From NCBI RefSeq assembly GCF_905397285.1, contig NZ_CAJPUX010000001.1, positions 248,001 through 312,000 on the forward strand: DNA of 64,000 bases. The letters are read 5' to 3'. Positions within the stretch are counted from its first letter, which is position 1; each line of letters starts with the position of its first letter. Both the position numbers and the translations under genes were made by a program. Under the pieces are notes generated by a model. The model saw only the letters and a list, made by a program, of their open reading frames with translations. It searched no databases and was not told the DNA's origin. Shown here piece after piece: positions 28,772-36,625 of the stretch. This stretch comes from Cupriavidus plantarum. GTDB lineage: Bacteria; Pseudomonadota; Gammaproteobacteria; Burkholderiales; Burkholderiaceae.

Positions 28772-29854
28772 TCATTGAGTGCCCTCGTACCAGCGCTGCG
28801 AGCGATTGACCACCCGCACGACAAGCAGCATCACGGGGACTTCGATCAGCACGCCGACGACCGTCGCAAGCGCGGCGCCGGAATGGAAGCCGAACAGACT
28901 GATGGCCGTGGCCACCGCGAGTTCGAAGAAATTGCTCGCCCCGATCAGCGCCGACGGCCCCGCGACGCAGTGGGCGACACCCAGCTTGCGATTGAGCAGA
29001 TAGGCGAGGCCGGAATTGAGCAGCACCTGCATCAGGATCGGCACCGCGAGCAGCAGGATGATCAGCGGTTGGCCGACGATCGCATTGCCCTGGAAGCCGA
29101 ACAGCAGTACCAGCGTCGCCAGCAGCGCGGCGATGCCAAATGGGCCCAGCGCATCGACCGTGCGCCGATAGGTCGCCTCCCCATGCGCCAGCAGCGCGCG
29201 CCGGATGACTTGCGCGATCAGCACGGGCACGACGATATACAGCGCCACGGAAGCGATGAGCGTGTCCCACGGCACAGCGATCGAGGACAGCCCCAGCAGC
29301 AGCCCGACCACCGGTGCGAATGCCACGACCATGATCGCGTCGTTGAGCGCGACCTGCGACAGCGTGAAATACGGATCGCCCTTGCAGAGCTGCGACCAGA
29401 CGAACACCATGGCCGTGCACGGCGCCGCGGCCAGCAGGATCAGCCCGGCGATATAACCGTCGAGCTGGTCCGCGGGCAGCCATCCGGCGAACAGATGCCG
29501 CACGAAGATCCATCCGAACAGCGCCATCGAGAACGGCTTGACGAGCCAGTTCACGAACAGCGTCACGCCGATGCCGCGCCAGTGGCCCGCAACCTGACCC
29601 ATCGCGCCGAAATCGATCTTGATCAGCATCGGGATGATCATGACCCAGATCAGCACGCCAACGGGCAGGTTGACCCGCGCGATCTCCATCGCGCCGATGG
29701 CGTGAAACAGCGCGGGCAGCCATTGGCCCAGCGCAATGCCCGTCACGATGCACAGCGCGACCCACACCGTGAGATAGCGCTCGAAGACGCCGATGCTGGG
29801 AGAAGCAGTAGGAGCAGGGCGCGCGGACGGGCCGAGCGGTGGGACGGTACTCAT
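28772..29854 (-). CDS. acr3: arsenite efflux transporter, ACR3 family
   Basis: 360 residues with about 10 membrane segments. The essential Cys of ACR3 transporters is in AAAPCTAMVFVWSQL (C146). It extrudes As(III) (and perhaps Sb(III)) using the proton gradient. The start at 29854 overlaps the arsR stop by 4 bp (ATGA). The frame continues upstream through arsR but without family resemblance. Often labelled arsB, although it is unrelated to the ArsB family. Confidence 0.95.
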   Translation of the reverse strand: MSTVPPLGPSARPAPTASPSIGVFERYLTVWVALCIVTGIALGQWLPALFHAIGAMEIARVNLPVGVLIWVMIIPMLIKIDFGAMGQVAGHWRGIGVTLFVNWLVKPFSMALFGWIFVRHLFAGWLPADQLDGYIAGLILLAAAPCTAMVFVWSQLCKGDPYFTLSQVALNDAIMVVAFAPVVGLLLGLSSIAVPWDTLIASVALYIVVPVLIAQVIRRALLAHGEATYRRTVDALGPFGIAALLATLVLLFGFQGNAIVGQPLIILLLAVPILMQVLLNSGLAYLLNRKLGVAHCVAGPSALIGASNFFELAVATAISLFGFHSGAALATVVGVLIEVPVMLLVVRVVNRSQRWYEGTQ

Positions 29855-30180
29855 GCGCGCGCGGGGGGCGGGCACGCGTTCAACGGGCCGCAGGGGACGC
29901 CGGCGCAGCAATTCTCCGTGAGATAGCCAAGCAGGTCCTCCATCGTGTCGAAGCGCGCCATGTAGACGATGGAACGGCCTTCCTGACGGCTGGCCAGCAG
30001 GTCGGCGCGGTGCAGTTCCTTGAGGTGAAAGGACAGCGACGACGGCGGCATCTCCATGATGTCGGCGATCCGGCCAGCGGGCAGGCCTTCACGGCCGGCC
30101 TGCACGAGCAGACGGAAGATGGCCAGGCGCACCCCATGGGCGAGGGCGCTCAGGGCTTCGAGGGCGTTATCGGTTTCCAT
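29851..30180 (-). CDS. arsR: ArsR family arsenite-sensing repressor
   Basis: 109 residues from the ATG at 30180. The winged helix includes MEMPPSSLSFHLKELHRADLL. A C-terminal Cys set CC-X4-C (C91, C92, C97) plus C103 lies in ENCCAGVPCGPLNACPP. This layout resembles the Acidithiobacillus-type ArsR, where C-terminal cysteines bind As(III), and not the E. coli type with a CVC in the DNA-binding helix. First gene of the ars operon. An AT-rich operator candidate is just upstream. Confidence 0.93.
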   Translation of the reverse strand: METDNALEALSALAHGVRLAIFRLLVQAGREGLPAGRIADIMEMPPSSLSFHLKELHRADLLASRQEGRSIVYMARFDTMEDLLGYLTENCCAGVPCGPLNACPPPARA

Positions 30181-30210
30181 ATTTCGAATATAGTGGAAAT
30201 GTCGAATAAT
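30181..30210 (-). promoter_or_regulatory. ars operator/promoter candidate
   Basis: The AT-rich DNA just before arsR has TCGAATA twice, at 30184-30190 and 30202-30208 (18-bp period); the first is part of a TTCGAA palindrome. On the minus strand these read TATTCGA, similar to ATTCGA half-sites of ArsR operators. The position over the expected -10/start region fits autorepression. Confidence 0.5.
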
Positions 30211-30484
30211 GCCAAGAGGCATACCGGTGGCACAGGCTCGGTCAGGACGCCCAACCGCGTGATGGACGTGACGTGGACGTGCTGTGGACGTGATGTGGAC
30301 GCGTTATGGGATAATCGCCGGGTTTTGCCCACGGCGCGGCTCAAGAGGTTGTTCGCACGGGCGAGCGAAGGGCTCCTACTCGCGGGGCCCGCGGGGTTCA
30401 TGGTTCATGCCCCCTATCGGCAGTCCTGCAGCCTCCTGCGGATTGCCGCAGATTTCATCAGCCGCGATTTCCATAGTTCCCACG
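30211..30484. other. intergenic region between arsR and ilvD
   Basis: No gene. It holds the 11-bp repeat array (30262-30305), and GATAAT (30309-30314) as a possible -10 box for ilvD, giving a leader of about 160 bases. I recognise no leader peptide rich in branched-chain codons, so classic attenuation is not evident. Confidence 0.4.
30262..30305. repeat. four 11-bp tandem repeats upstream of ilvD
   Basis: Units RTGGACGTGNN at 30262, 30273, 30284 and 30295. The 11-bp period is close to one DNA turn, so every copy faces the same side of the helix. It lies between the arsR and ilvD promoters, immediately upstream of the possible ilvD -10 (GATAAT, 30309-30314). Confidence 0.75.
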
Positions 30485-32344
30485 ATGCCCGCATACCGTT
30501 CCAAAACCTCCACCGCCGGCCGCAACATGGCGGGGGCGCGCTCGCTCTGGCGCGCCACCGGCATGAAGGACGAAGACTTCTCGAAGCCGATCGTCGCGGT
30601 GGTCAACTCGTTCACCCAGTTCGTTCCCGGACACGTCCACCTGAAGGACCTCGGACAGCTCGTCGCGCGCGAGATCGAGGCCGCCGGTGGCGTGGCGAAG
30701 GAATTCAACACCATCGCGGTCGATGACGGCATCGCCATGGGCCACGACGGCATGCTGTACTCGCTGCCGAGCCGCGACATCATCGCGGACTCCGTCGAGT
30801 ACATGGTCAATGCCCACTGCGCCGACGCCATGGTGTGCATCTCCAACTGCGACAAGATCACCCCGGGCATGCTGATGGCCGCGATGCGGCTCAACATTCC
30901 CGTGATCTTTGTGTCGGGCGGTCCGATGGAAGCCGGCAAGACGCGTCTGGCCAACCCCGTGACCAAGGCCGTCGAGTTCAAGAAGCTCGACCTGGTGGAC
31001 GCGATGGTGATCGCCGCCGATTCGTCGTACTCGGACGCCGATGTGGCCGAGGTGGAGCGTTCCGCCTGCCCGACGTGCGGTTCATGCTCGGGCATGTTCA
31101 CGGCCAATTCGATGAACTGCCTGACCGAGGCGCTCGGCCTGTCGCTGCCGGGCAACGGCACCGTGGTGGCCACGCACGCCGACCGCGAGCAGCTGTTCAA
31201 GCGCGCCGGCCGCCGTATCGTCGAACTCACGCGCGAGTACTACGAGCAGGAGAACGACCGCGTGCTGCCGCGTTCGGTCGGCTTCAAGGCGTTCGAGAAT
31301 GCCATGACGCTCGATATCGCGATGGGCGGTTCGACCAACACGATCCTGCACCTGCTGGCGATCGCGCGCGAAGCCGAGATCGACTTCACCATGGCGGACA
31401 TCGATCGCATGTCGCGCATCGTGCCGCAGCTGTGCAAGGTGGCGCCGAACACGAACAAGTACCACATCGAGGATGTGCACCGCGCCGGCGGCATCATGGC
31501 GATCCTCGGCGAACTCGATCGCGCGGGCAAGCTGCACACCGACGTGCCAACCGTCCATACGCCGACGCTCAAGGATGCGCTGGACCAGTGGGACATCGTC
31601 CGCACGCAGGACGAAGCGGTGCGCAAGTTCTATATGGCGGGCCCCGCCGGCATTCCGACGCAGGTGGCCTTCAGCCAGAACACGCGCTGGCCGAGCCTCG
31701 ACCTCGATCGCGCCGAGGGGTGCATCCGTTCGTACGAGCATGCGTTCTCCAAGGAAGGCGGCCTGGCCGTGCTGACAGGCAATATCGCGCTCGACGGCTG
31801 CGTGGTGAAGACCGCGGGCGTGGACGAGAGCATTCTCGTGTTCGAGGGCAATGCGCACGTGACGGAGTCGCAGGACGAGGCCGTCGAGAACATCCTGAGC
31901 GACAAGGTCAAGTCGGGTGACATCGTGATCGTGCGTTACGAGGGTCCGAAGGGCGGCCCCGGCATGCAGGAGATGCTGTACCCCACGAGCTACATCAAGT
32001 CGAAGGGCCTCGGCAAGGCATGCGCGCTGCTGACGGATGGCCGCTTCTCGGGCGGTACGTCGGGCCTGTCCATCGGCCACTGCTCGCCGGAAGCGGCGGC
32101 CGGTGGCGCGATCGGGCTCGTGCGCGATGGCGACAAGATCCGCATCGACATTCCGAATCGCACGATCAATGTGCTGGTGTCGGACGAGGAGCTGGCGCGT
32201 CGGCGCGAAGCGCAGAACGCCAAGGGCTGGAAGCCCGCGAAGCCGCGGCCGCGGAAGGTGACGGCGGCGCTGAAGGCTTATGCCAAGCTGGTGATGTCGG
32301 CGGACAAGGGAGCGGTGCGGGACTTGTCGCTGCTGGATGACTGA
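30485..32344 (+). CDS. ilvD: dihydroxy-acid dehydratase
   Basis: 619 residues starting [20 protein letters not shown], which lines up with E. coli IlvD. Iron-sulfur and metal segments [12 protein letters not shown] and [20 protein letters not shown] are present, as is the C-terminal [14 protein letters not shown]. It dehydrates dihydroxy-isovalerate and dihydroxy-methylvalerate in valine and isoleucine synthesis. The frame is open upstream to 30284 but lacks family resemblance there. Followed by a very strong hairpin terminator. Confidence 0.97.
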   Translation: MPAYRSKTSTAGRNMAGARSLWRATGMKDEDFSKPIVAVVNSFTQFVPGHVHLKDLGQLVAREIEAAGGVAKEFNTIAVDDGIAMGHDGMLYSLPSRDIIADSVEYMVNAHCADAMVCISNCDKITPGMLMAAMRLNIPVIFVSGGPMEAGKTRLANPVTKAVEFKKLDLVDAMVIAADSSYSDADVAEVERSACPTCGSCSGMFTANSMNCLTEALGLSLPGNGTVVATHADREQLFKRAGRRIVELTREYYEQENDRVLPRSVGFKAFENAMTLDIAMGGSTNTILHLLAIAREAEIDFTMADIDRMSRIVPQLCKVAPNTNKYHIEDVHRAGGIMAILGELDRAGKLHTDVPTVHTPTLKDALDQWDIVRTQDEAVRKFYMAGPAGIPTQVAFSQNTRWPSLDLDRAEGCIRSYEHAFSKEGGLAVLTGNIALDGCVVKTAGVDESILVFEGNAHVTESQDEAVENILSDKVKSGDIVIVRYEGPKGGPGMQEMLYPTSYIKSKGLGKACALLTDGRFSGGTSGLSIGHCSPEAAAGGAIGLVRDGDKIRIDIPNRTINVLVSDEELARRREAQNAKGWKPAKPRPRKVTAALKAYAKLVMSADKGAVRDLSLLDD

Positions 32345-32434
32345 ACGGAGCCGCCAGGCCGATTAGCCGCCAGGTCGATAATCCGCTAAGGCGCTACGCC
32401 ACGGAGCGGCCGAGCGGCCGAGCGCGGTCAGGAT

Positions 32435-32490
32435 CGAAGGGCTCGCCTCGATATCGGGTATTTGATATCGGGGCGGGCCCTTCGTCTTTT
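32435..32490 (+). terminator. 21-bp intrinsic terminator after ilvD
   Basis: Bases 32435-32455 pair with 32464-32484 along the whole 21 bp (two G-T pairs), loop of 8, then TCTTTT. Its tail overlaps the stop codon of the convergent DUF2076 gene. Confidence 0.85.
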
Positions 32491-33232
32491 ACGTCCACGA
32501 CGAGTCGTCGTCGAAGAACGAGCCGTTGTCGCTATCGTCGTCGAGGAAGCTGTTGCCTGACGACGTGCTGGCCGTGTCGATCGACCCGCCGTCGTTGCTG
32601 CCGTAGTAGTTGTTCACGACGGTCTCGTTGGGTTGCTCCAGCACCGCCATATCCGGGTTCCCCAGGACATTGCTCGCGCTATTGCGATGGAACATGTTCT
32701 CGAGGCCCTGGAACAGGAACGCGCCCCCCGCAACGCCGGCCGCGGTCGTCGCGATGCTGCCGAGGGTCCCACCGAGTCCGCCGCCGAGCCAGCCAGACCT
32801 TGCAGGTGGCTGTGCCGTGGCGGGCGAATACGCCACCGGTGATTGGCCGGGTCCCGGAGCGGGCGCCTGAACGGCCGCCGGCTGGGGTGCCGCCATCGAT
32901 GAGGCACCGGCCTGCGCCGCGCGTCCCGCGCCATAGGCGCCGCCGCCGACGCTGTTGCCCCATGTGTTGTCATCGAGAAAGGCGCGGTTACCGCCCCCCT
33001 GGGCGGCCTGCAGTTGCGACACCTGCGCCTGAAGCGCGGCGTTCTGCTCGCGCGCGCTGGCGAGGGCATTGTCGAGCAGCAACGCACGCTGCACGAGCAG
33101 ATAGGCGGCATCCGGCTGCCGCGCGACCGCGTCGGCGATCATCGCTTCGGCCTGCGGGTCCTTCGCGGCGGCGCGCGCCTGCGTGAGTTGGGTCAAGAAG
33201 CGTTCCAGCGCTTGGGTTTCCTGGGGGGTCAT
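32489..33232 (-). CDS. DUF2076 domain protein
   Basis: 247 residues. The N-terminal part (MTPQETQALERFLTQLTQAR to the Gln-rich coil at about 60-80) matches DUF2076, described as a periplasmic ligand-binding sensor-like domain, though no signal peptide is visible. The middle is Ala/Gly/Pro-rich with a short hydrophobic Gly/Ala stretch (LGSIATTAAGVAGGAFLFQG). The tail is very acidic (SFLDDDSDNGSFFDDDSS). Function unknown. It converges with ilvD. Confidence 0.75.
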   Translation of the reverse strand: MTPQETQALERFLTQLTQARAAAKDPQAEAMIADAVARQPDAAYLLVQRALLLDNALASAREQNAALQAQVSQLQAAQGGGNRAFLDDNTWGNSVGGGAYGAGRAAQAGASSMAAPQPAAVQAPAPGPGQSPVAYSPATAQPPARSGWLGGGLGGTLGSIATTAAGVAGGAFLFQGLENMFHRNSASNVLGNPDMAVLEQPNETVVNNYYGSNDGGSIDTASTSSGNSFLDDDSDNGSFFDDDSSWT

Positions 33233-33365
33233 GGCAATCTCCTGTCCCGTTGAATGGTACGGCTTGCAGTGAGTACGCGTTGAGTCTAGGGAGCAAGACT
33301 TAAGGAAGACTTAAAGCACCCGAGTCGCGTGCTACGATGGCCGCGTTCATCTACATGCATTCATC

Positions 33366-33974
33366 ATGAGGCATTCACGCGCGGAGAAGGCCGCCACGCA
33401 TCAACGTATCGTCCAGATTGCCGCCCGCCGGTTTCGGGAGCGTGGCATCGACGGAATCGGGGTGGCGGACATCATGCGGGAGGCCGGGCTCACGGTCGGC
33501 GGCTTCTACAAGCATTTCGATTCGCGCGAGGCGTTGGTGATGGAAGCGCTGACCGTCGCCTTCGCCGGCCTCGAGGCGTGGGAGACGGCGGCGCGCGGCA
33601 GCCTGCGGCGCGCGATTCTGGCGTATCTCTCGCCAGGGCATCGGGATGACCGGACGGATTCCTGCCCGCTGGCGGCGTTGCTCAATGACGTGCCGCGCGG
33701 CGTGAGGCCCGGCGTCGCGTCCGATGCGGCGAATGTCTACACCGAGCAGCTGATTCGGGTATTCGACTTCTTCGAGCGGTTGTTGCCTGCGGACGGGCGA
33801 GACGATCGTGACGATCGGGGAGCGCGGGCGCGGCTGGTATTCAGCGCCTGTGTCGGCGCGCTGACGCTGGCACGGGCGGTCGACGATCCTGGGTTATCGC
33901 GGGAAATTCTCGATACGGTGGCAGACCGGCTTATCGACGCGTTTGCGCCGGCGGAAGTACCTGCCAGCGCGTGA
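33366..33974 (+). CDS. TetR/AcrR family regulator
   Basis: 202 residues. The N-terminal HTH is ATHQRIVQIAARRFRERGIDGIGVADIMREAGLTVGGFYKHF. The C-terminal domain carries SCPLAALLNDVPR, a segment shared with the opposing TetR at 33931. The ligand is unknown. Its 3' end overlaps that gene by 44 bp, tail to tail. Direct repeats AAGACTTAA lie upstream (about 33295-33315) and may be part of the promoter region. Confidence 0.85.
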   Translation: MRHSRAEKAATHQRIVQIAARRFRERGIDGIGVADIMREAGLTVGGFYKHFDSREALVMEALTVAFAGLEAWETAARGSLRRAILAYLSPGHRDDRTDSCPLAALLNDVPRGVRPGVASDAANVYTEQLIRVFDFFERLLPADGRDDRDDRGARARLVFSACVGALTLARAVDDPGLSREILDTVADRLIDAFAPAEVPASA

Positions 33975-34542
33975 TTTGCGTGGCGACGTCCGCAAGAATG
34001 CCGTCGGCCAGCGCGCGGTCGGTAACGGCGCGCGACAGGGCGAGCGCCCCGACGCTCGCGCACCACGAGACGATGGCCCTGCTACGCGCTTCTTGAATGG
34101 CTTCCGGGGAAGTATCGCCTTGCGCCTGCAGTCTATCGGCGAGCATGTCGAAGACCGCCCGCACTTGCCGCGTGTACGCCGCGCGCAGGGCGTCTTCGGT
34201 GGCCTCGTGCGTATGGGCCATGTCGCTGGCCAGCGCGGCGACGGGGCAACCCGAGTCGATCGCGTCGCGATGCGAGGCGCTCAGGTACATGGCAATGGCC
34301 GTGTCGAAGTCCGGCGCCCTGGCCTTCCAGTCTTCGAGCACCGTGGCGGCCGTCGCGAATGCCTCCTGCAGCAGCACATCGCGCGACGCGAAGTGCCGGT
34401 AGATGGCCCCGGCCGTAATCTCCGCGTCCGCCGCGATGTCGGCGACGCACGCGCCTTGCGTACCCTCGCGCAGCAGACGCCGCGCGGCGGTAACGACAAG
34501 ACGCTCGCGCGTGGCGGCTTTCGATGCCTGTGAATGACCCAT
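33931..34542 (-). CDS. TetR/AcrR family regulator
   Basis: 203 residues from the ATG at 34542. The HTH is ATRERLVVTAARRLLREGTQGACVADIAADAEITAGAIYRHF. The C-terminal domain has GCPVAALASDMAHT and is clearly related to that of the neighbouring TetR, so the two look like diverged paralogues. The open frame extends much further upstream, opposite the IclR gene, but that part is a shadow. Target genes unknown. Confidence 0.85.
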   Translation of the reverse strand: MGHSQASKAATRERLVVTAARRLLREGTQGACVADIAADAEITAGAIYRHFASRDVLLQEAFATAATVLEDWKARAPDFDTAIAMYLSASHRDAIDSGCPVAALASDMAHTHEATEDALRAAYTRQVRAVFDMLADRLQAQGDTSPEAIQEARSRAIVSWCASVGALALSRAVTDRALADGILADVATQITRWQVLPPAQTRR

Positions 34543-34580
34543 GGCGCTAGTGTGACGGTAGTCGTGCGTTCGCGCAAACC

Positions 34581-35354
34581 TCATGGCGCGGGGAGAAGGG
34601 GCCATCCCGCGCCGCGCAATTCCTCCCGCATGAGCTCCGCAATCCAGCGTCGCCGCGTGTCGTCCATCCGTGAGCGGATCGCGCCGATGCTGATCGCCGC
34701 ATAGGTGCCCGGCGTGACCTCGAACGCCACGCCGACGCCGCCCACCCCCGTCGCCACGAGGTTGTCCGTCAGCGCATGCCCCTGCTGGCGGATCTGCGCG
34801 GCCTGCCGCATCAAGTGCGGCAGAGAGCTCCGCTCGGGCGGTAGTTCGGCGACATGCCGCGCGTGAAAGCCTTCGAGTTCCGCGTCCGAGAGCGTCGCCA
34901 TCAACGCGGTCCCCGCCGAGCCGACGCCGAGCAGCCGCAGGCCACCGACCTGCAGGACGAGTGCCTTTATCGGAAACGCGCCCTGTTCGTAGTGCACGCA
35001 ATGGGCGTAGTCGCCATTGCGCACCACCAGATACACCGTGTCCTCGGTACGCCGCGCGAGGCGGATCATCGTCGGCCGGCAACGTTCCATGATCGGCACG
35101 CGGCTCATCGTGGCAAGGCCCAGCTGCATCGACTCCAGCCCCAGGCGGTACAGCTTGCTATCGTCCCGCGCGACCATGCCGCTCTGCACCAGCGAGCTCA
35201 GCAAGCGATAGGCCGTGGCGCGATCCAATCCCGTCGCGGCGACCAGCGAGGCGAGCGATATGCCCCGCTCGTGGTTGAGCCCGACGAGCTTGAGCAGGTC
35301 GATCGCGCGAAACACGGCCTGCGCGCCGCGCGTCCGGGGGTCTTGCGTATTCAC
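34581..35354 (-). CDS. IclR family transcriptional regulator
   Basis: 257 residues from a GTG at 35354, chosen because AGGAG lies 8 nt upstream. The winged helix contains ISLASLVAATGLDRATAYRLLSSLVQSGMV. The effector domain is typical (GLRLLGVGSAGTALMATL, GVGGVGVAFEV). Divergent from the Bug/monooxygenase operon and therefore its likely regulator. The GTG start lies inside a palindrome that recurs upstream of the operon, suggesting autoregulation. Confidence 0.9.
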   Translation of the reverse strand: MNTQDPRTRGAQAVFRAIDLLKLVGLNHERGISLASLVAATGLDRATAYRLLSSLVQSGMVARDDSKLYRLGLESMQLGLATMSRVPIMERCRPTMIRLARRTEDTVYLVVRNGDYAHCVHYEQGAFPIKALVLQVGGLRLLGVGSAGTALMATLSDAELEGFHARHVAELPPERSSLPHLMRQAAQIRQQGHALTDNLVATGVGGVGVAFEVTPGTYAAISIGAIRSRMDDTRRRWIAELMREELRGAGWPLLPAP

Positions 35355-35362
35355 TATGTGAA
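35350..35362. promoter_or_regulatory. IclR operator candidate 1 (over the iclR start)
   Basis: TTCAC-TAT-GTGAA, an inverted repeat with 5-bp arms. It overlaps the GTG start of the IclR gene. The same arms recur at 35436-35448, 86 bp away (about 8 helical turns). Confidence 0.5.
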
Positions 35363-35435
35363 CTCCTGCGAAAGGATGACACGCACCATTATCCGTACCG
35401 TGCCCGCCGCTGTGTAGCACAGGGGAATCCGTACG

Positions 35436-35448
35436 TTCACATTGTGAA
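35436..35448. promoter_or_regulatory. IclR operator candidate 2 (operon side)
   Basis: TTCAC-ATT-GTGAA, same arms as the site at 35350-35362. It is 93 bp upstream of the Bug gene, where it could control the catabolic operon promoter. Two identical-armed sites in one divergent intergenic region favour a real operator pair. Confidence 0.55.
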
Positions 35449-35541
35449 TGAATCGGTATCGAGCGTTTTACGGGAGAGCGCCTGCGTACCGATACTGTAC
35501 TGACCGGCTGCACAAAACAAAAAAGCACCTATGGAGACAAC

Positions 35542-36513
35542 ATGACACGCGCACCCCTTCTCGCCGCCACCTGCCTGGCGCTGCTGCTGGCCGGCGGCGC
35601 TCACGCGCAGGGGCCCGACAACTTCCCGACCCGCCCCGTGAAGCTGCTGGTCGGCTATCCGCCGGGCGGCGCCTCCGACACGATCAGCCGCCTGATTGGG
35701 CAGGAATTGTCGAAGCTCAACAACCAGTCGTTCGTCATCGAGAACCGGCCCGGTGTGGGCGGCATGATCGCGATGGGCATGGTCGCCAAGGCGCCGCCCG
35801 ATGGCTACACGCTCGGCCTCGCCGTCAGCGGCACGCTGACCACGGGTCCGCACCTGCAGGCCAACAAGCTTTACGACGCGCTCAACGACTTCGAGCCGAT
35901 CGGCATGGTGGCCAAGGCGCCGATGATCCTGCTGGCGAGCCCCGCGAGCGGTTACGACAGCGTGGAGGCTGTCATCCGCGATGCGCGCAAGAAGCCGGGC
36001 CAGCTGATGTTCGCGTCCGGCGCGCAGGCTTTCGAACTCGCGCTGCAACTGTTCAAGTCGAAGGCCGATGTGGACATCACTACGGTCTCGTACCAGGGCG
36101 GCGCGCCTGCGTCGATCGACGTGATGTCCGGCCGCGCGCAACTGATGGTGGACACGATCGGCGCGCAACACGAGAACATCAAGGCCGGCAAGCTCAAGGC
36201 GCTGGCCGTGCTCGACAGCACGCGCTCGCCGATTGCGCCCGAGGTGCCAACGATGATCGAGGCCGGTGTAAAGGGCTACGAGGCGCTCGGCTGGACCGCG
36301 CTCGTCGCGCCGCGCGGCACGCCGCCCGCCGTCGTGCAGAAGCTGAGCACGCAGCTGCAGCAGGTCCTCAGGATGCCGCAGGTCAGACAGAAGCTCGATG
36401 CGCTCGGCTTCGAGGCCTGGCCGGGGACGCCGCAGTTCATGCAGAAGACCGTGGCGGCCGAGTACGCCAAGTGGGGCGATGTGGTGCGGACCTCCGGCAT
36501 GACGCCGAAATAA
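35542..36513 (+). CDS. Bug family tripartite tricarboxylate transporter substrate-binding protein
   Basis: 323 residues with a signal peptide (cleavage near GGAHAQ). The family signature VKLLVGYPPGGASDTISRLI and the RPGVGGMIAMG and PDGYTLGLAVSG loops that hold the carboxylate ligand are present. Bug proteins capture small carboxylic acids in the periplasm. No TctA/TctB membrane genes are nearby, which is usual for this family in Burkholderiales. First gene after the IclR divergent promoter; GGAG lies 6 nt before the ATG. Confidence 0.92.
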   Translation: MTRAPLLAATCLALLLAGGAHAQGPDNFPTRPVKLLVGYPPGGASDTISRLIGQELSKLNNQSFVIENRPGVGGMIAMGMVAKAPPDGYTLGLAVSGTLTTGPHLQANKLYDALNDFEPIGMVAKAPMILLASPASGYDSVEAVIRDARKKPGQLMFASGAQAFELALQLFKSKADVDITTVSYQGGAPASIDVMSGRAQLMVDTIGAQHENIKAGKLKALAVLDSTRSPIAPEVPTMIEAGVKGYEALGWTALVAPRGTPPAVVQKLSTQLQQVLRMPQVRQKLDALGFEAWPGTPQFMQKTVAAEYAKWGDVVRTSGMTPK

Positions 36514-36625
36514 CTCTTCCCTTCTCGATGTGCCTTGCCTGCGGTGGCCGTTTGCGGCCCGCCGTGGCCCCTTTTTGCCCTGAATACGCAAACGCATGCG
36601 CCGAACATACACCGAGCATACGCCA

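Noticed and set aside
30211-30484. Branched-chain leader peptide attenuator for ilvD
   Set aside because: No short frame rich in Leu, Ile and Val codons followed by alternative hairpins is visible.
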